Below, piece after piece: positions 27,339-36,452 of a DNA stretch of 64,000 bases (its first letter is position 1; each line of letters begins with the position of its first letter). The notes beneath the pieces are model-generated. The model searched no databases. It had not been told where the DNA came from and saw only the letters and a program-made list of their open reading frames with translations. The stretch is from G963665085 sp963665085. Lineage in GTDB: Bacteria > Bacteroidota > Bacteroidia > Bacteroidales > JAAAOM01. The stretch lies in NCBI GenBank assembly GCA_963665085.2, contig CAXXXS010000001.1, positions 2,790,001-2,854,000 of the forward strand, written 5' to 3'. The position numbers and the translations under genes were made by a program.

Positions 27339-29120
27339 CTAAGTCATTGAAATGTCTTGTAACCATTTTCTGTAGATAGAGAATAGTTTCGATTTGCTTA
27401 TAAATCCAACATACCTGTTTTTATCATCAACAACCGGAAGGTTCCATGCATCTGTATCCTGAAATTTTGCGACGACGGTTTCCATTGAGTCATTTAGATA
27501 AATAAAAGTTGGAGGAGCTATCATTAAATGTGAAACCTTTACCTCATTATACATATCGCGGTTAAACATTATTTCTCTGACATTTTCAAGAAGAACGATG
27601 CCGATTAATGTTTTATCCTCTTCGTATACAGGAAAAATATTTCTTTTTGATTTTGATATTACCTTAATAAATTCACCAAGCGTAGCATCTGGGTGTGCCG
27701 CGCGAAAGTCTTTTTCAATAACTTTTTTAATATCTATTAACTGAAGGATTGATTTGTCTTTATTATGAGTGAGTAACTCTCCCCGGTCAGCAAGTCGTTT
27801 TGTGTAAATTGAATAAGACTCAAAATAATGTACGGTTAAATATGCTATTGTTGATGCAATAATTAATGGAATGAACAACTGATAACCTCCAGTAATTTCA
27901 GCAATGAGGAAGATCGCTGTTAAGGGTGCATGCATAATACCAGCCATTACACCAGCCATTCCAACGAGGGCAAAGTTTTTTTCAGAAACGGATACAAAAT
28001 TGGTCACGTTTATAATTCGGGCAGTTAAAAATCCTGTTATTCCACCCATAAATAATGCTGGAGCAAATATACCACCAACACCACCGCTGGCAGAAGTTAT
28101 TGAGCTGGCGAATACTTTAAAAAGGAGAACAAAAAAAAGAAAACCAACAAGTATCCATGTATTTAAATTAAAGGTTTCAAGTAAACTCCCATTTGTTAAC
28201 TCATTGGCTTGTCCGTTTAGTATTTCTCTTAATGTTTCATATCCTTCCCCATATAATGGAGGGAACAGGAAAATAAGCAAACCAAGAAGTATTCCTCCTA
28301 TAATTACTTTAGTATAAGGTTTTTTTATTCTGCCTATTTGAGATTCTAAATAAAATGTCCCTTTTGTAAAATATATTGAAACAAATCCAGCTAATATACC
28401 AAGAATAATATAAAATGGAATATCATGCAGGACAAAAGGTTGTGAAAGACTAAAGTTGAATATTACACCCTTTCCGAGGAAAAAGTAAGAAACCATCGCT
28501 CCGGTTACTGCTGAAATTAATAATGGGACCAGGGAAGATAAAGTAAGATCGAGCATTAAAACTTCAAGGCCAAAAATTACAGCAGCAATTGGAGCTTTAA
28601 AAATTCCGGCAATAGCCCCGGCAGCACCACAACCAACCAATAGAGTTGTGGTTTTGTAGTTTTGCTTAAAGAGTCGTCCAATATTAGAACCGATGGATGA
28701 ACCTGTTAAAACGATAGGGGCCTCCAGACCGACTGATCCGCCAAATCCAACGGTAAGTGTACTTGCAATGAGCGATGAATAGTTGTTGTGTGACTTTAAG
28801 AGACTGCTTTGTTTCGAAATGGCATATAAGACACGACTGATCCCATGCCCAAGATTATCCTTGACAAAATATTTGATAAAAATTACAGTTAAAAGAATTC
28901 CGATAAACGGATACATCAAAAATAAATAATGTGCATTTTTTTGTTCAAGGCTGCTAATTATTGTTGTACTGGTAAAATGCACAGTGTTTTTTAGTAAAAC
29001 AGCAGCTAAACCACTAAGCAGGCCAATAACTAAACTTAAGATAAGAACAAATTGCCTGTGTTTAATATGTTTTAATCTCCAAATATAAAATTGTTTTAAT
29101 AATGCAGAAACCCGTGACAT
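27339..29120 (-). CDS. ClC-family chloride channel/transporter with CBS pair (copy A)
   Basis: The 593-residue protein has a ClC membrane domain (about 1-430) and two CBS motifs (about 450-590) that usually sense adenine nucleotides. Selectivity-filter motifs are GHGISRVL (in place of GSGIP), GFGGSVGLEAPIV with the external gating glutamate, and GGVGGIFAPALFMGG. At the internal proton-path position the sequence reads FGLEVLML, with valine where E. coli ClC has Glu203, as in channel-type members; this alignment is by eye. The next gene is a paralogue in the same direction, 88 bases upstream, so this is a tandem duplication. Confidence 0.9.
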   Translation of the reverse strand: MSRVSALLKQFYIWRLKHIKHRQFVLILSLVIGLLSGLAAVLLKNTVHFTSTTIISSLEQKNAHYLFLMYPFIGILLTVIFIKYFVKDNLGHGISRVLYAISKQSSLLKSHNNYSSLIASTLTVGFGGSVGLEAPIVLTGSSIGSNIGRLFKQNYKTTTLLVGCGAAGAIAGIFKAPIAAVIFGLEVLMLDLTLSSLVPLLISAVTGAMVSYFFLGKGVIFNFSLSQPFVLHDIPFYIILGILAGFVSIYFTKGTFYLESQIGRIKKPYTKVIIGGILLGLLIFLFPPLYGEGYETLREILNGQANELTNGSLLETFNLNTWILVGFLFFVLLFKVFASSITSASGGVGGIFAPALFMGGITGFLTARIINVTNFVSVSEKNFALVGMAGVMAGIMHAPLTAIFLIAEITGGYQLFIPLIIASTIAYLTVHYFESYSIYTKRLADRGELLTHNKDKSILQLIDIKKVIEKDFRAAHPDATLGEFIKVISKSKRNIFPVYEEDKTLIGIVLLENVREIMFNRDMYNEVKVSHLMIAPPTFIYLNDSMETVVAKFQDTDAWNLPVVDDKNRYVGFISKSKLFSIYRKWLQDISMT

Positions 29121-29208
29121 GCTTTCTAAAAAGTTTCGAAAATTTGACGCTAAAAAAAATAAGCTGCAAATGTATAATCTTCTTTATAAAAATGGCGTTT
29201 AGATTTAA

Positions 29209-30975
29209 TTAATCTTCAGAAAAATCTTTTAATAGTTTTCTATATGCAGAAAATAATTTGGCCCTGGATATAAAACCTATATATTTTCCCTGCTTGAGGA
29301 CTGCAATATTATACCTTCCACTTACCTGGAATTTCATTGCGACATCTTCTACCGATTCGTTTTTTTCAATAACATACTCAGGCATAAACATTAAATCGCG
29401 GACTCTAATCTTTTCATACATGTCCTGGTTAAACATTATATGTCTTATGTCATCCATTTTAACAATGCCCCTGAATGTACCATCATTTTCGACAACAGGG
29501 AAAACATTTCTGTTAGCGCGCGTAATAACTTTAACCAAATCTCCAAGTGTATCATTCGGATTGATAACACTAAAATCTTTTTCAATTAAATTATCAATTT
29601 TCATGAGCATTAACAAAGCCTTATCCTTATGATGTGTAATTAATTCCCCACGTTTTGCAAGCTGTATTGTGTACACGGAATTTGTTGTGAAAATTCGGGT
29701 TGTTGCATAAGAAATGGTACCTACAATCATTAGTGGCATGTAGAGTTGATAACCTCCTGTGATTTCTGCAATCAGGAAAATTGCTGTTAACGGAGCGTGT
29801 ATGACAGCTGCGATTAAGCCGGCCATACCTACCAGTGCAAAGTTTACAAGAGGAAGGTCAATCCCTAATAATCTGGCAAGAAAAGCAAAAAATAAACCGG
29901 AGTGTGCACCCATAAAAAGACAAGGGGCAAAAATTCCACCAACACCACCACTCCCAAATGTAATAGATGTTGCGATTACCTTAAAGAAAAGAGTAAGAAT
30001 AAACAATAAGATAACAATCAATGCATTTCCACTTAGTGCTCCATAGAGATCGTTTTCAAATAGATGAAAGTAATCTCCTGTTAAAGTTGTGTTTATTACG
30101 TCGTATCCTTCTCCATATAAAGAGGGAAAGAAAAAGACAATTATACCTAACGAGATTCCACCAATGAGCAACCGGTTAAAATTGTTTTTTATTTTCTCGA
30201 ATAAACCCGTTACAAACAGATACATCCGGGTAAAATATAATGAAACCAAGCCTGTGAAAACTCCTAATAAAATGTAATAGGGAGTTAAACCAATTTGAAA
30301 TGATTCTATTACATTAACAGAGTATAGAACATTTTGTCCAAGTAAAAAATAGGATGTTAAAGCAGCAGTAGCAGAAGAAATTAGAAGAGGGACTATCGCT
30401 GCCATTGTTAAATCAAGCATAATAACTTCCAATGCAAATACAATAGCAGCAATGGGCGCTTTAAAAATAGCAGCCATAGCCCCGGCAGAAGCACATCCTA
30501 ATAAAAGGGTAATTTGTTTGTAATTTAGTTTCAGGGCTTGACCAATATTAGAACCAATAGCAGCTCCGGTGGCAACAGTGGGGCCTTCAAGTCCAACAGA
30601 ACCACCAAAACCAACGGTTAATCCACTCGAGATGATAGATGAGAAAAGATTGTGTGGTTTAATTTTAGCATTGTTTTTCGAAATTGCATACAAAACACTG
30701 GGAATTCCATGTCTTACAGGATTCTTGTTAATGTACTTTATATAAACTATAGTCAGGAAGATTCCAATAATTGGGAAAATTAAATAATAAAAGCTGCCGT
30801 AATTCTCTGCAAAATTGTTAAGATGAGTTTGTATAAAGTGTACCAGATTTTTTATAATGAATGCAGCTAAACCAACAGCTAATCCAATTACAATACTTAA
30901 AAAAATAATAAACTGTCTATCGTTTATGTGTTTTAATCGCCATTCTAAGACTTTAGCTATACCTTTTGTTCTCAT
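29209..30975 (-). CDS. ClC-family chloride channel/transporter with CBS pair (copy B)
   Basis: The 588-residue paralogue of the following gene has the same layout: a membrane domain to about residue 430 and two CBS motifs at 450-588. Its filter motifs keep the more canonical forms RHGIPSVL, GFGGSVGLEGPTV and GGVGGIFAPCLFMGA. The internal position reads FALEVIML. The two copies share gross order and many motifs, but diverge enough in sequence that the duplication is old. They probably share one transcript that begins upstream of this copy. The role is likely chloride or proton-coupled anion homeostasis. Confidence 0.9.
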   Translation of the reverse strand: MRTKGIAKVLEWRLKHINDRQFIIFLSIVIGLAVGLAAFIIKNLVHFIQTHLNNFAENYGSFYYLIFPIIGIFLTIVYIKYINKNPVRHGIPSVLYAISKNNAKIKPHNLFSSIISSGLTVGFGGSVGLEGPTVATGAAIGSNIGQALKLNYKQITLLLGCASAGAMAAIFKAPIAAIVFALEVIMLDLTMAAIVPLLISSATAALTSYFLLGQNVLYSVNVIESFQIGLTPYYILLGVFTGLVSLYFTRMYLFVTGLFEKIKNNFNRLLIGGISLGIIVFFFPSLYGEGYDVINTTLTGDYFHLFENDLYGALSGNALIVILLFILTLFFKVIATSITFGSGGVGGIFAPCLFMGAHSGLFFAFLARLLGIDLPLVNFALVGMAGLIAAVIHAPLTAIFLIAEITGGYQLYMPLMIVGTISYATTRIFTTNSVYTIQLAKRGELITHHKDKALLMLMKIDNLIEKDFSVINPNDTLGDLVKVITRANRNVFPVVENDGTFRGIVKMDDIRHIMFNQDMYEKIRVRDLMFMPEYVIEKNESVEDVAMKFQVSGRYNIAVLKQGKYIGFISRAKLFSAYRKLLKDFSED

Positions 30976-31051
30976 CGGCGCACAAAGTTAAAATATCCTG
31001 TCAGCATACAAAGATTACTTTTATTAAGTTTGCATAAAAGTGAAAAAAATA

Positions 31052-32011
31052 ATGAGCTCTAATAAAGTTACAAATCTTTTTGGTATAAAATACCCTATTA
31101 TTCAAGGGGGAATGGTATGGTGTAGTGGATGGGAATTGGCTTCTGCAGTGAGCAATGCTGGAGGTTTAGGTTTAATTGGTGCTGGTTCCATGGACGCGGA
31201 GGTGTTGAGGGGGCATATCAGAAAAACAAAAGAAAACACGAAAAACCCTTTTGGTGTTAATATTCCAATGATAAAAGAAGGTGTTTCTAAACAGATTGAT
31301 GTTGTACTTGAAGAGAAAGTGAAAATTGTTTTTACTTCAGCAGGAAATCCCATGAAATTCACATCCATGTTTAAAGAACATGGTGTAACAGTTATTCATG
31401 TTGTTGCGAATTCAAAATTTGCAAAAAAGGCTGAAGAAGCTGGAGTTGACGGAATCGTGGCAGAAGGTTTTGAGGCCGGAGGTCATAACGGCCGGGAAGA
31501 AACCACAACATTGGTATTGATACCTCAAATCAGAAAAATAACTAATCTGCCATTGATTGCAGCAGGAGGAATATATTCGGGTGCCTCTATGATGGCAGCA
31601 ATGTCGTTGGGTGCAGATGGTGTCCAGATAGGTTCGAGGTTTGCTGTTGCTGAAGAGTCTTCTGCCCATAAAAATTTCAAAGAAAAAGTTGTTGCCCTTA
31701 AAGAAGGGGATACCCTGTTAAGCCTTAAAAAGCTAACGCCTGTACGATTGATTAAAAATGGATTTTATGACATGATGGTAGAGGCAGAACAGAAAGGTGC
31801 ATCTGTAGAAGAGCTATTAACCATACTTGGAAAAGGGAAAGCAAAGCTAGGAATGTTTGATGGAGACATGGAGCAAGGTGAGCTTGAAATCGGCCAGGCT
31901 TCTGTTTTAATAGACAAAGTAGAGAGTGTTGATGAAATTTTTCAGGATATTTTAAAAGAATTTAGTAGTTTAAAAAAAGAAATTAGTACAAACGAACGTT
32001 ATATGTTCTAA
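31052..32011 (+). CDS. FabK-like enoyl-ACP reductase / nitronate monooxygenase family flavoenzyme
   Basis: The 319-residue FMN TIM-barrel protein has the family opening PIIQGGMVWCSGWELASAVSNAGGLG, then NPFGVNIPM, VAEGFEAGGHNGREETTT and the phosphate-binding IAAGGIYSGASMMAAMSLGADGVQIGSRF. The AGGHNG-E-TT motif is shared by FabK enoyl-ACP reductases, which complete fatty-acid elongation, and by nitronate monooxygenases. The VSNAGGLG and NPFGVN blocks lean toward FabK, but annotation pipelines often call such proteins nitronate monooxygenase. A GTG at 31040 would add four residues; ATG 31052 is preferred. It is divergent from the ClC genes. Confidence 0.75.
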   Translation: MSSNKVTNLFGIKYPIIQGGMVWCSGWELASAVSNAGGLGLIGAGSMDAEVLRGHIRKTKENTKNPFGVNIPMIKEGVSKQIDVVLEEKVKIVFTSAGNPMKFTSMFKEHGVTVIHVVANSKFAKKAEEAGVDGIVAEGFEAGGHNGREETTTLVLIPQIRKITNLPLIAAGGIYSGASMMAAMSLGADGVQIGSRFAVAEESSAHKNFKEKVVALKEGDTLLSLKKLTPVRLIKNGFYDMMVEAEQKGASVEELLTILGKGKAKLGMFDGDMEQGELEIGQASVLIDKVESVDEIFQDILKEFSSLKKEISTNERYMF

Positions 32012-32017
32012 AATACG

Positions 32018-33496
32018 ATGCGAAGATTCTTTTTGACATATAGCCTTTTATTCTTTTTTATGTCTCTTTTAGAGGCACAGGTTACTGTTGATCCTCCTAT
32101 ACTAGAAAATGTAACTGTAACAGCGCAGGGATATGTAGATATTAACTGGACGTATGCTGAACCAGATAGTATTGACGGATTTATGATTTATTATTTGGAT
32201 CCAACATTGGATCCGGCACCAAGTATATATATTGCTACAGTAGAGGATTCTTTTGCTACAAGCTATACAGATAGAAGCAGGAAAGCAACTACTCAATCAG
32301 TGCCTTATACTGTAGCAGCTTATAGAGAGGTAAACGATACTATAATTTCGAGTGAGCTTACAAAACCTCATTTTACTATTTATCTTGAAGAAGATTGGAA
32401 AAAATGTCAGGATATGATTCAACTTAACTGGAACAGGTATGTTGGCTGGGGTAATGATTCAATTTATTATAATATTTATGAGAATAATGTGTTGATCGAT
32501 AAAACCAAGGATACGGTATATGTGAATTATGACGCAGAAAATAATGTTCAATATCAATATACAATTGTTGCCGTAAATATGGTTTCTGGATTGACTTCGA
32601 AGTCAAACATTGTTGTGCAAAGAACAACATTTCCAACACCCGCAGAATTTATAAATGCAGACTTTGCAAGCGTTAATGGCGAGACTATTAACCTTTCTTT
32701 TACAATGGGTGGAGGGTATAGTCTCGATTACGAATATGTATTGGTTGCAAAGTTGCCGTTGTCTGAAACATTTGCAGACACCCTTCTTGATGGGTTGGTT
32801 TATAAGCAAAATATAGAGTATGACTATTTAGTGGCCGATGTTCAGCAACAATATCAATTTAAATTGTTAGAGATTGATGAATGTGGACGGCTTGCAAATG
32901 AATCAAATATCAGTGGAAATATCGTGTTGTCTGGCGAAAAACAGGAAAATATTGTAAACCTTAATTGGACTGAATATGTGGATTGGTTGGGTGATGTAGA
33001 TAATTATGCTGTATATAGAAATTCAGGAGATGGGTTTGATGAAATTTCATCAACTTCAGGTTTTTCCTATTCGGATAATATCGATGGAATTATAGCCGAT
33101 AAAGAAGTAATATCAGTATTGTATTATATTAAAGCGAATGAGGGGGAGACAAATCCTTATATTAATGAGCCACAGGATAGCAGATCAAATGTAATTGAGA
33201 TTTTTCTTGAGACAGAATTAGAATTTCCTAGTGGCATAACACCTAATGGAGACGGGATGAATGATATTTTTCACCCGATAAATTTAAATTTTGTTCCAAC
33301 AGACTATCACCTTATAGTTTTTGATCGTTGGGGAAAGAGAGTATTTGAGACAAAACAGGTATCAGAAGGATGGGATGGACGATTCTCATCAGGGAAAAGT
33401 GTTTCAGAAGGAGTATATAATTTTTATGTTACGTATAGAAATGCTGAAGGTGTTGAATCATCTCAAACGGGAATAGTTACAGTGATATATCCTTAA
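32018..33496 (+). CDS. type IX secretion cargo with type-B (gliding-motility-associated) C-terminal domain
   Basis: The 492-residue secreted protein has a signal peptide (about 1-20, MRRFFLTYSLLFFFMSLLEAQ). Several fibronectin-III-like repeats follow (to about residue 400; Trp and Tyr spaced as in IDGFMIYYLD, NYAVYRNSGDGFDEI). It ends with the T9SS type-B sorting domain: PSGITPNGDGMNDIF, then YHLIVFDRWGKRVFE, GWDGRF and EGVYNFYVTYRN. This domain routes cargo through PorU/Sov-type secretion and cell-surface attachment. No enzymatic motif is visible, so it is probably an adhesin or surface structural protein. It starts six bases after the FabK-like gene stop. Confidence 0.9.
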   Translation: MRRFFLTYSLLFFFMSLLEAQVTVDPPILENVTVTAQGYVDINWTYAEPDSIDGFMIYYLDPTLDPAPSIYIATVEDSFATSYTDRSRKATTQSVPYTVAAYREVNDTIISSELTKPHFTIYLEEDWKKCQDMIQLNWNRYVGWGNDSIYYNIYENNVLIDKTKDTVYVNYDAENNVQYQYTIVAVNMVSGLTSKSNIVVQRTTFPTPAEFINADFASVNGETINLSFTMGGGYSLDYEYVLVAKLPLSETFADTLLDGLVYKQNIEYDYLVADVQQQYQFKLLEIDECGRLANESNISGNIVLSGEKQENIVNLNWTEYVDWLGDVDNYAVYRNSGDGFDEISSTSGFSYSDNIDGIIADKEVISVLYYIKANEGETNPYINEPQDSRSNVIEIFLETELEFPSGITPNGDGMNDIFHPINLNFVPTDYHLIVFDRWGKRVFETKQVSEGWDGRFSSGKSVSEGVYNFYVTYRNAEGVESSQTGIVTVIYP

Positions 33497-33533
33497 AATG
33501 CTGTAATTGTTATCACCCAAATGCAATTTTAAC

Positions 33534-33541
33534 TAATTTTG
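33534..33541 (+). promoter_or_regulatory. candidate -7 element for the Rel/SpoT gene
   Basis: TAATTTTG is a perfect TAnnTTTG, 25 bases ahead of the Rel/SpoT ATG. The -33 element is poor (ATTG at 33506-33509), so only half of the promoter is supported. Confidence 0.35.
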
Positions 33542-33566
33542 TGGAGTTATTTTCAAAGGGTAATTT

Positions 33567-35807
33567 ATGGCGTTGCAATTTAAAACAGAGACTGATTATG
33601 TGCAGGAGAGGTTCGAGGATTTACTTCGTAGTTGCAATCGTTGTGATTCCCAGGAAGACAGAGAGCTTATTGAGAAAGCTTTTCGGGTAGCTAATGATGC
33701 CCACAAAGGGGCAAAGAGAAAATCAGGCGAACCGTACATTATACATCCTATAGCTGTTGCTAAAATTGTTACTTATGAGATTGGCCTTGGGGCAAAATCA
33801 GTTGCAAGTGCCCTGTTGCATGATGTAGTAGAAGATACCGACTACACCATTGAGGATATGGAAAACCTTTTTGGTAAAAAGATTGCATCTATTATTGAAG
33901 GGCTTACGAAAATCTCTGGTGTTTTTGGAAAAAATACCTCACTTCAGGCAGAAAACTTCAGGAAAATACTTCTTACATTATCAGAAGATGTTAGGGTAAT
34001 AATAATCAAACTTGCAGACAGGCTTCATAACATGAGGACCCTTGAGGCATTACCTTATCAAAAGAGGATGAAGATTGCCGGGGAAACAATTTATCTGTTT
34101 GCACCATTAGCTCATCGACTGGGGTTGTATCAAATAAAAACTGAACTAGAAGACTTAAGCCTGAAACACAGGCATCCCAAAGTTTATGAAGAAATCTCAA
34201 AACAAATAAGAGGAACAGAACGAAAGAGACAGGCATTTATCAATAAATTTTCGATGCCAATAATTGATCGTTTGGTTTCAAGTGGTGTTAAATTTGAAAT
34301 TAACGGACGGCCAAAATCAATTTATTCCATATGGAATAAAATGCAAACTAAAAATATACCTTTTGAAGATGTTTATGATTTGTTAGCAATTCGTATAGTT
34401 TTTGAACCCGTACCGGATATTCCCGAAAAAACCCAATGTTGGAATATTTATTCTATGGTTACGGATATTTATATGCCCAAACCAGAGCGGATAAGGGATT
34501 GGGTTAGTACTCCAAAAGCTAACGGCTACGAAGCACTTCATACTACTGTAATGGGGCCGGAAGGAAATTGGGTAGAAGTTCAAATCCGTTCCAAACGCAT
34601 GGATGAAATTGCAGAAAGAGGGTTCGCTGCTCATTGGAAATATAAAAATACAGGTTCTTCAGGTGGAGAATTGGATAAATGGCTGAAAAAAATCAGAGAG
34701 CTGCTTGAAAATCCAAGCACGGATGCCCTTGAGTTTCTGGACGAATTTAAAATGAATTTGTTCTCGTCGGAAATTATGGTGTTTACCCCTCGAGGTCATA
34801 TAAAAACATTACCCAAAGACTCTACAGCTCTGGATTTTGCTTATGAGATACACTCGCAAGTTGGCAACAAAGCAATCGGGGCAAAAATAAATCACAGGCT
34901 TGTTCCATTATCTCATAAAATTAAAGGTGGCGATCAAGTTGAAATTATTACTTCCGATCAAGCTCGTCCTCAAAAAGAGTGGTTTAGCATTGTTAAAACG
35001 GCAAAAGCAAAAGCAGCATTAAAAACGGCCTTAAAGGCAGAGACAAAAAACAGGATTGAAAAAGGAAAAGCAATTTTAGAAGAAAAACTTGCAGAATTAA
35101 AACTTAAACCCAGCTCCAGGATTTTCAAAAAATTGATCCCAGGGTATGAGGTAAATACCAAAGACGAACTTTATAGTAAGATTGGAGCAAACATAATTGC
35201 TTTGGATAATTTAAAAAAGATACTTAAAAAGAATACCAAGAATAAATGGATTCGTTATTGGGAAATACAATTTTCGCGTTCTTCGTCACGATCTAAAAAG
35301 CCTCAAAAGACAAGCGGTACTAACTCTGGTAGTATTAAGGATGGTCCTGTAATTATAGACGAAAATATTGATGAAGCTTCTTTTTCATATGAAGTAGGTA
35401 AATGTTGTAATCCTATTCCGGGAGATGAAATTATAGGATATAAAAATACGGGTAACAGCCTTGTTATTCATAAAGTTAGATGCCCCAATGCTGTTCGGTT
35501 TATGTCGAGTCAGGCAGAAAGGGTAATCCCAATAAAATGGGCAGTACAGAAACTTTTCTCTTTCCTTGTAAAAATTAAAATATCCGGGTTTGATAAATTC
35601 GGTGTTTACAATCAAATTACCACTGTAGTTTCTAAAGAATTGAATGTTAACATGCGAACAATCAATTTATCAAGTCATGATGGAATTTTTGACGGATTTA
35701 TTGAGATTTATGTACATGACACCAAAGACCTGAATAACCTAATTATGAACCTTATGAAAATTAAGGGAGTTGATGCAGTTAGCAGGGCTGAAACAGTAGA
35801 AGAATAG
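33567..35807 (+). CDS. bifunctional (p)ppGpp synthetase/hydrolase (Rel/SpoT)
   Basis: The 746-residue stringent-response enzyme makes and degrades (p)ppGpp. Domains in order: HD hydrolase (about 40-200; HDVVEDTD near residue 86 and DRLHNM), synthetase (about 240-360; RPKSIYSIWNKM, DLLAIRIVF and the substrate-binding GYEALHTTVMGP), TGS (about 405-465; VFTPRGHIKTLPKDSTALDFA), helical and zinc-finger-like region with VGKCCNPIPGDEIIGY, and a C-terminal ACT domain (about 670-746). Both catalytic centres keep key residues, so it should be bifunctional. It is the only such gene here. Confidence 0.95.
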   Translation: MALQFKTETDYVQERFEDLLRSCNRCDSQEDRELIEKAFRVANDAHKGAKRKSGEPYIIHPIAVAKIVTYEIGLGAKSVASALLHDVVEDTDYTIEDMENLFGKKIASIIEGLTKISGVFGKNTSLQAENFRKILLTLSEDVRVIIIKLADRLHNMRTLEALPYQKRMKIAGETIYLFAPLAHRLGLYQIKTELEDLSLKHRHPKVYEEISKQIRGTERKRQAFINKFSMPIIDRLVSSGVKFEINGRPKSIYSIWNKMQTKNIPFEDVYDLLAIRIVFEPVPDIPEKTQCWNIYSMVTDIYMPKPERIRDWVSTPKANGYEALHTTVMGPEGNWVEVQIRSKRMDEIAERGFAAHWKYKNTGSSGGELDKWLKKIRELLENPSTDALEFLDEFKMNLFSSEIMVFTPRGHIKTLPKDSTALDFAYEIHSQVGNKAIGAKINHRLVPLSHKIKGGDQVEIITSDQARPQKEWFSIVKTAKAKAALKTALKAETKNRIEKGKAILEEKLAELKLKPSSRIFKKLIPGYEVNTKDELYSKIGANIIALDNLKKILKKNTKNKWIRYWEIQFSRSSSRSKKPQKTSGTNSGSIKDGPVIIDENIDEASFSYEVGKCCNPIPGDEIIGYKNTGNSLVIHKVRCPNAVRFMSSQAERVIPIKWAVQKLFSFLVKIKISGFDKFGVYNQITTVVSKELNVNMRTINLSSHDGIFDGFIEIYVHDTKDLNNLIMNLMKIKGVDAVSRAETVEE

Positions 35808-35886
35808 CAAAAAAATTATAGCAATTTAGTTTTAGATTAATTAAAAATATTATATTTTAGGCGATTATTTTAAATTAGTCTAATTT

Positions 35887-36330
35887 ATGTTAAACGATGA
35901 TACGAAGGATACTGTAAAAAAGATTTTTACCGATTATCTTGAGAAGAAAGGACATAGAAAAACCCCGGAGAGATACGCTATCTTGGAAGAAATCTATTCA
36001 AGAGAAGGACACTTCGATATTGAGTCGCTTTACATTTTTATGAAAAATAAAAATTATAGGGTAAGCCGCGCTACACTTTATAATACAATAGAACTACTAC
36101 TCGATTGTAATCTTGTTATCAAACATCAATTCGGTAAAAATATAGCTCAGTTTGAGAAGGCATATCAATGTATGCAGCATGATCATTTAATTGATATGGA
36201 AACAGGTGACGTAATTGAATTTTGTGATCCTCGCATGCATGAGATAATAAGAACAGCTTGTGAGTTAAATAATTTTGAACCATCACATCATTCGCTATAT
36301 ATCTACGGAATTAAAAAGAAGGTTGATTAA
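35887..36330 (+). CDS. Fur-family transcriptional regulator lacking the CxxC zinc motif
   Basis: The 147-residue winged-helix metal-dependent repressor carries the family DNA-binding region RKTPERYAILEEIYSREGHFDIESLY and YRVSRATLYNTIELL. The metal-sensing region reads QHDHLIDMETGDVIEF and ends HHSLYIYG. The His-Asp-His cluster and last His are kept, but both cysteines of the first structural zinc CxxC (LICLDCG in E. coli Fur) are replaced by Asp and Thr, and no C-terminal CxxC exists. Such cysteine-less Fur proteins occur in Bacteroidota. Which metal it senses is open. It lies about 120 bases upstream of purA. Confidence 0.88.
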   Translation: MLNDDTKDTVKKIFTDYLEKKGHRKTPERYAILEEIYSREGHFDIESLYIFMKNKNYRVSRATLYNTIELLLDCNLVIKHQFGKNIAQFEKAYQCMQHDHLIDMETGDVIEFCDPRMHEIIRTACELNNFEPSHHSLYIYGIKKKVD

Positions 36331-36379
36331 TTTCTTTAAACTTAGAAGAACATCTGTATTAATTTTTCCAGACTTATCG

Positions 36380-36387
36380 TATTTTTG
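36380..36387 (+). promoter_or_regulatory. candidate -7 element for purA
   Basis: TATTTTTG is a perfect TAnnTTTG in the fur-purA gap, 65 bases before the purA start. The -33 side is poor (TCTG at 36353-36356, too far), so the call is weak. Confidence 0.3.
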
Positions 36388-36452
36388 TACACCAGATTTC
36401 CGCTTTTTTTATAACTTGTGGAGTTTTTTGTACGAATTAAATCAAATGAATA

